Positions 5,498 through 9,480 of a stretch of 9,480 bases of DNA are shown here, in pieces. The notes beneath the pieces were generated by a model, which saw nothing but the letters and a program-made list of their open reading frames with translations, was not told the origin of the DNA and ran no database searches. The translations under genes and the position numbers were made by a program. Positions within the stretch are counted from its first letter, which is position 1. Each line of letters opens with the position of its first letter. The stretch is from CAZCFB01 sp964511535. Lineage in GTDB: Bacteria; Myxococcota_A; Polyangia; GCA-2747355; CAZCFB01. Where the stretch lies: positions 1 through 9,480 of the forward strand of contig CAZEFW010000236.1 in the NCBI GenBank assembly GCA_964511535.1, given 5' to 3'.

Positions 5498-7566
5498 GGC
5501 ATCTCCATGCCCTCGTCTTCCTTCTTGGGCTTGGGCTTGGGCTTGGGCCGGGGCTTGGGCTTCGGCTTGACCACCGGCTTGGGCTTGGGCTTGACCACCG
5601 GCTTGGGCGCCACCACGGGGCGCGGCTTCGGCTTGGGCGCCACCACCGGCCTGGGCCTGGGCTTGATCACCGGCTCTGGCTTGGGCTTGACCACCGGCTT
5701 GGGCTTGACCACCGGCCTGGGCGCGGGCGCAGGCGCCGGCGGGGCAGCAGCCGGGGCAGGCTCAGGCTTGGGCGCAGGTGCGGCCGCCCGCTCCAGCTGG
5801 GCCTTGACCTCGAAGAACGCGCTGTCGTCGCCGTCCCGCTGCCACTCCTTGTCGCCCGTGACCTCGAGCCTGGCCTCTTTGTGGCCCTCGAGCTTGAACC
5901 TGAAGTCATACTTGCGGGCCGGATCGTAGGGCTCCCGGAAGCTGAGCGGGGTGTTGCCCTTGGACGCCTTGCCGAGGAATACCTCCGCGCCGGGGGGATC
6001 CGATATGAGCTTGATGAACTTGTCCGTGTCCTCCTTGACCTCCATGACCACGGGCTCGTTCGGGTTCGGCTTGCCACGCCAGTGGACGATCTTCTTGCCG
6101 GGCAGGATGAAGGCCAGGTCGTACTCCTGCTCCGGGTCGAGGCCCTCCAGCTCGGTGTCGGTGACCTTGTCGGTCATCTCGCCGTTGACCATCACCTTGG
6201 CGCCGCGCGGGACCGAGCCGACCTTCACGGTGACCTTGCCAGGCGCCGGCTTCTCTTCTTTCAGGTCCGGGGCGATCTGCGGCTTGCCTGCCGCCGTGCC
6301 GCCGGGCTGACCGGGGCCAGGCTTCTTCTGGCCGCCAGACCAGACGAAGTAACCCACGACAGCGATCCCGAGCAGGATCACCGCGAAGATCCAGAGCGGC
6401 GTCTTCTTCTCTTCCTCTTCCTTCTGCAGCGGCGGCGGCGCCGGCGGGGGAGGGGCCGTCTTGGGCGCTGACTTGGTCATGTCCTCCAGCGGCTCGGCGC
6501 CCGCCGACTCCTCCGGCTCTTCCACCGTCTCGGATGACTGGCTGAACAGGATGCGCGCCAGACGCTCGCGGCGCTCCTCCTCGGACTCCTCGGGCTCGTC
6601 GTCCGCGTCGCTGGCGTCCTTGGCCGACTTCGCATCTTCGGCCGGGGCGGCCGCGGCCTCCTCCTTCTCCTCTTCTTTGTCTTCTGCCGGCTCGGGCTCC
6701 GGCGAGGTAGCAGCCGCTTCGTCCTTCTCGTCCTTCTCCCCCTCCTCCTCGGCGGCCGGCTCGTCCTCCTCGACCTTCTCGGGCTCGGCCTGCTTCTCCT
6801 CCTCCGCCTCGGCCTGCTCTGCCTCGGGCTCGGCTTCCTTCTCCTCTGCTTCTGCCGCCTCGGGCTCGGCTTCCTTCTCCTCGGCCTCCTCGGCCTCCGG
6901 CTCCTGGGCCTCGGGCTCTTCCTCCTCGGCGGCGGTCTCCTCGACCTCCTCCTCGGATTCGGCTTCCTTCTCCTCGGCCTCCTCGGCCTCCGGCTCCTGG
7001 GCCTCGGGCTCTTCCTCTTCGGGCTCAGCGGCCTTCTCCTCGGGCGCCTCCTCCTCGGGCTCCGGGGCCTCCTCATCTGTCTTGCCAGATGGTGGCTTGA
7101 GCACCTCGTTTATGCCGATGCCCTGGATCGTATGCCCGCCGCCGGCCTGGTCTCTGCCACGGATCGTATCGCCCGCGCTCTCCTCCAGCGCCTCGGATAC
7201 CTCGCTGGTATCGGCGACGCGGGTGGGGACGTCTGCGAACTCGGATTGCTGCTTCTTGTAGGCGAGGATCTTCCCCAGGATCCGCTGGCTCTGATCCGGC
7301 AACTTGTCGAACCGGACGCCCATGCCGGGGGCCACCCCTGCCTTGCGCGGATCCTGCTCTCTGACCCAGACCACCGTGCCGTTACCCGACAGGAGCGCGC
7401 TACCATCCTGAAGCTGAAATTCAAACTTCAGCGTGGTCCCGACCGCCAGGGGCTTGGGTGTCCGGATGAAGATGCCCCCCTTGCTCACGTCCACCGAGTA
7501 GCGTTCGATGAACTGTTCCAGGGAGGCGCTCTTGAACTTGATCTTGAGCGTCACGGGACTGGGCAT
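5482..7566 (-). CDS. PilZ - acidic region - membrane helix - PEGA x2 - Pro/Lys tail protein
   Basis: A 694-residue mosaic membrane protein. Residues 1-~102 are a PilZ-type domain of the kind seen in myxobacterial gliding proteins. It has DVSKGG (26-31, the D-x-S-x-x-G half of the c-di-GMP motif), but no clear RxxxR precedes it, so nucleotide binding is uncertain. Residues ~165-330 are Glu/Ala/Pro-rich, very acidic and repetitive, probably disordered. A Pro-rich patch (~370-380) and a charged segment precede one membrane helix (~391-409). Two PEGA-like domains follow (~444-512 and ~517-592; KVTVKVGSVPRGAKVMVNG and ISDPPGAEVFLGK). The tail (~596-682) is a Pro-Lys-Val repeat ending EDEGMEMPSWAD. 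No signal peptide precedes PilZ, so I infer a cytoplasmic N-terminus with PEGA domains and basic tail outside. AAGGA lies 10 nt before the ATG. A surface or motility role is inference. Confidence 0.85.
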   Translation of the reverse strand: MPSPVTLKIKFKSASLEQFIERYSVDVSKGGIFIRTPKPLAVGTTLKFEFQLQDGSALLSGNGTVVWVREQDPRKAGVAPGMGVRFDKLPDQSQRILGKILAYKKQQSEFADVPTRVADTSEVSEALEESAGDTIRGRDQAGGGHTIQGIGINEVLKPPSGKTDEEAPEPEEEAPEEKAAEPEEEEPEAQEPEAEEAEEKEAESEEEVEETAAEEEEPEAQEPEAEEAEEKEAEPEAAEAEEKEAEPEAEQAEAEEEKQAEPEKVEEDEPAAEEEGEKDEKDEAAATSPEPEPAEDKEEEKEEAAAAPAEDAKSAKDASDADDEPEESEEERRERLARILFSQSSETVEEPEESAGAEPLEDMTKSAPKTAPPPPAPPPLQKEEEEKKTPLWIFAVILLGIAVVGYFVWSGGQKKPGPGQPGGTAAGKPQIAPDLKEEKPAPGKVTVKVGSVPRGAKVMVNGEMTDKVTDTELEGLDPEQEYDLAFILPGKKIVHWRGKPNPNEPVVMEVKEDTDKFIKLISDPPGAEVFLGKASKGNTPLSFREPYDPARKYDFRFKLEGHKEARLEVTGDKEWQRDGDDSAFFEVKAQLERAAAPAPKPEPAPAAAPPAPAPAPRPVVKPKPVVKPKPEPVIKPRPRPVVAPKPKPRPVVAPKPVVKPKPKPVVKPKPKPRPKPKPKPKKEDEGMEMPSWAD
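5521..5781 (-). repeat. Repetitive DNA encoding the Pro-Lys-Val tail
   Basis: This stretch is built from GGGCTT-type hexamers (plus-strand view) mixed with a longer block, CTTGACCACCGGC. That block occurs exactly at 5566-5578, 5590-5602, 5686-5698 and 5704-5716, with a one-mismatch copy at 5662-5674. It encodes the KP/VVKP tail of the PilZ-PEGA protein. All units visible are multiples of three bases, so length change keeps the frame. Confidence 0.8.
6868..7017 (-). repeat. 57-bp direct repeat within the acidic coding region
   Basis: Positions 6868-6924 and 6961-7017 are identical over 57 bases at an offset of 93 bases (31 codons). They encode the same 19-residue Glu-rich block at residues 215-233 and 184-202. 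A further 26-bp match (6821-6846 with 6857-6882) is offset by 36 bases. The perfect identity, including third codon positions, indicates recent in-frame duplication. Confidence 0.85.
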
Positions 7567-7631
7567 ATTTCGCCATTCCTTTTTGATTCAGGCTGCGTAC
7601 AGGTCCGCCAGTAGTTGGGTCAACGGTTCGG

Positions 7632-7661
7632 ATAATACCTTACGCCCGGTGACGTTTGCAA
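7632..7661 (-). promoter_or_regulatory. Candidate promoter of the PilZ-PEGA gene
   Basis: On the minus strand TTGCAA (7661-7656) and TATTAT (7637-7632) are 18 bases apart. The -10 matches the sigma-70 consensus at 5 of 6 positions and the -35 at 4 of 6. Transcription would start near 7625, giving a leader of about 60 nt. The -35 is embedded in the palindrome GTTTGCAAAC (7654-7663). Confidence 0.45.
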
Positions 7662-7663
7662 AC
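7654..7663. promoter_or_regulatory. Palindrome GTTTGCAAAC in the divergent promoter region
   Basis: A perfect 10-bp palindrome covering the proposed -35 of the PilZ-PEGA promoter and lying between two divergent genes. It may be an operator, but a 10-bp palindrome alone is weak evidence. Confidence 0.3.
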
Positions 7664-7690
7664 AAACTGCCAAATGGTGGAAACTGCCAA
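7664..7690. repeat. Direct repeat AAACTGCCAA x2, 17 bp apart
   Basis: Identical 10-mers at 7664-7673 and 7681-7690. They lie upstream of the exported-protein gene (start 7725), next to the palindrome at 7654-7663. A TATTTA at 7698-7703 could be a -10 for that gene, which would put the repeats over its -35 region, a position typical of an activator site. This reading is tentative. Confidence 0.35.
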
Positions 7691-7724
7691 GTATGGCTAT
7701 TTACTACCTGATTTCCAGGGCGCG

Positions 7725-8399
7725 ATGAAAACCCCACCCTTGATGATACTCACGCTGGTGAGCGTTCTTTTCCCATGCACAGTCCGGGCACAGGGTCTGA
7801 CCACCCGAATGATCCCCCCGCTGGTGGCCAGCGGAGAGCTGAAGCCCGGTACCTGGGTGCAGTATCAGATGCTCATGCGAAAATCGCGCACCATCGTCAA
7901 AGTGAAGCTCTCGGCGCTTGCGGTGGAGGACGAGGGGCAGTGGTTCGAGATCGCCCTGACCGACCCCATGCGTCGCACCCTGATCTTCAGGACCCTGGTG
8001 CAGGGCAAGCTCTCCAAGCCGAAGGCGATCAAGAAGGTCATCGTCCAGCCCCCCGGGCAGCGCCCGCTGGAGCTGCCCCCCACCATGCTGAAAAATCCTT
8101 TGCCGACGTTCCGCAGCGGGCGCGCCGTCGCTGGCAAGGGGGCAAAGGGCAAGCGCGAGACGGTGAAGGTGGCGGCCGGATCCTTCAAGGCGGTTCGATA
8201 TCGCACCGAAAATGACGGTCAGGTGAGCGAGGCCTGGATCTCCAAAACGATCAAGGGCTGGCCGCTGGTCAAGGTGAGCACGCCGCTGGTGCTGATGGAG
8301 CTGGCGGGGCACGGGGAGAAGGGCAAATCCGACGTGAAGGGCAAGCCGGTGAAGATGGACGAGAAGCTGGTGAAGCGGTTGGGGATTAAAGTGCCCTGA
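7725..8399 (+). CDS. Exported protein of unknown function
   Basis: A 224-residue protein with a signal peptide (MKTPPLMILTLVSVLFPCTVRA, cleavage likely after A22; C18 follows a proline and is not a lipobox). The mature part is beta-rich and basic. Visible features are GELKPGTWVQYQML (37-50), an internal stretch of charged strands, a Gly/Lys-rich linker (~132-145), then AGSFKAVRYR (151-160), AWISKTIKGWPLVKV (170-184) and a Lys-rich C-terminus (~199-222). The pattern of a strand giving 'tone of sample' residues followed by a W-V/I-S segment recalls periplasmic LolA-like or DUF-type beta proteins, but I cannot assign a family. The ATG at 7725 is chosen because it begins the signal peptide and has AGGG 5 nt ahead. 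Upstream in-frame starts (7656, 7674) lack a ribosome site. It diverges from the PilZ-PEGA gene and may share its control region. Confidence 0.75.
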   Translation: MKTPPLMILTLVSVLFPCTVRAQGLTTRMIPPLVASGELKPGTWVQYQMLMRKSRTIVKVKLSALAVEDEGQWFEIALTDPMRRTLIFRTLVQGKLSKPKAIKKVIVQPPGQRPLELPPTMLKNPLPTFRSGRAVAGKGAKGKRETVKVAAGSFKAVRYRTENDGQVSEAWISKTIKGWPLVKVSTPLVLMELAGHGEKGKSDVKGKPVKMDEKLVKRLGIKVP

Positions 8400-8404
8400 T
8401 CGGC

Positions 8405-8421
8405 GCGGGCCTGTGGCCCGC
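8405..8421 (+). terminator. Hairpin after the exported-protein gene
   Basis: GCGGGCC (8405-8411), loop TGT, GGCCCGC (8415-8421): a perfect 7-bp GC stem starting 5 bases after the stop codon. The position fits a terminator, but only AATT follows instead of a T-tract, so efficiency is uncertain. Confidence 0.45.
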
Positions 8422-8425
8422 AATT

Positions 8426-8465
8426 GCCAGAATGCCAGAATGCCAGAACGCCGGAATGCCAGAAT
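8426..8465. repeat. 8-bp tandem repeat (GCCAGAAT x5)
   Basis: Five contiguous octamers lie at 8426-8433, 8434-8441, 8442-8449, 8450-8457 and 8458-8465. The first, second and fifth are identical; the third ends in C (GCCAGAAC) and the fourth carries GCCGGAAT. The array lies between the hairpin and the carboxylase gene. The unit is not a multiple of three and the region is non-coding. Confidence 0.9.
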
Positions 8466-8524
8466 GACCTGGTGGTCCAACACCCGTATGGACCTCCGGT
8501 CCCTCGTCCGGTAAATTCCCCGCC

Positions 8525-9480
<956 letters not shown>

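Noticed and set aside
6461..7261. Plus-strand Ser/Ala-rich frame that looks like a surface protein
   Set aside because: It is the exact antisense of the Glu-rich repeats (GAG/GAA read as CTC/TTC or TCC frames), which gives artificial Ser runs. There is no signal peptide or start context.
8426..8465. CRISPR-like array
   Set aside because: Units are contiguous 8-mers without spacers, so this is a simple tandem repeat; no cas genes are present.
8490..8502. Small hairpin GGACC-TCC-GGTCC ahead of the carboxylase gene
   Set aside because: A 5-bp stem in GC-rich DNA is expected by chance and has no supporting context.

Overview
The window is strongly GC-rich bacterial chromosome with seven genes (one cut by the right edge). 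The protein architectures point to a Myxococcota-type or related former deltaproteobacterium. The indicators are a gliding-motility type PilZ domain joined to PEGA domains, a lipoprotein with a haem motif beside PD40 propeller repeats, a Cys-rich 'CxxDG.C..G..C' style tail, and short intergenic tandem repeats. This placement is inferred from gene style; no sequence search was possible.

Left part (about 107-4840, all minus strand, read right to left): a lipoprotein with an Ig-like domain, one CxxCH haem motif and a PD40/TolB-like propeller is followed after 27 nt by feoB (ferrous iron transporter, TTG start). Then come a 66-residue Cys-rich zinc-ribbon-like protein and a DtxR-type regulator with FeoA fused at its C-terminus. 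The last three are translationally tight: the feoB stop overlaps the next start in GTGA, and the following stop and start are one base apart. This is a compact ferrous-iron (Feo) uptake operon that carries its own iron-sensor/FeoA fusion, possibly led by the haem lipoprotein.

Middle (4841-5469): a short divergent region holds a clean inverted repeat (GCCATAA-N9-TTATGGC) and a candidate promoter. On the plus strand a membrane-anchored or exported thioredoxin-fold protein follows, with a CAAC active site and a hexanucleotide repeat encoding its Leu-Ala hydrophobic core.

Right-centre (5482-7566, minus): a large mosaic protein runs PilZ, long Glu-rich region, one membrane helix, two PEGA-like domains, Pro-Lys tail. 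It converges on the thioredoxin gene with only 12 bases between the coding regions and a shared hairpin.

Right (7725-9480, plus): an exported protein of unknown function, then a hairpin and an 8-bp x5 tandem repeat, then the first 318 codons of a biotin carboxylase / acyl-CoA carboxylase alpha subunit that runs off the window. No RNA genes, transposons or CRISPR arrays were seen.
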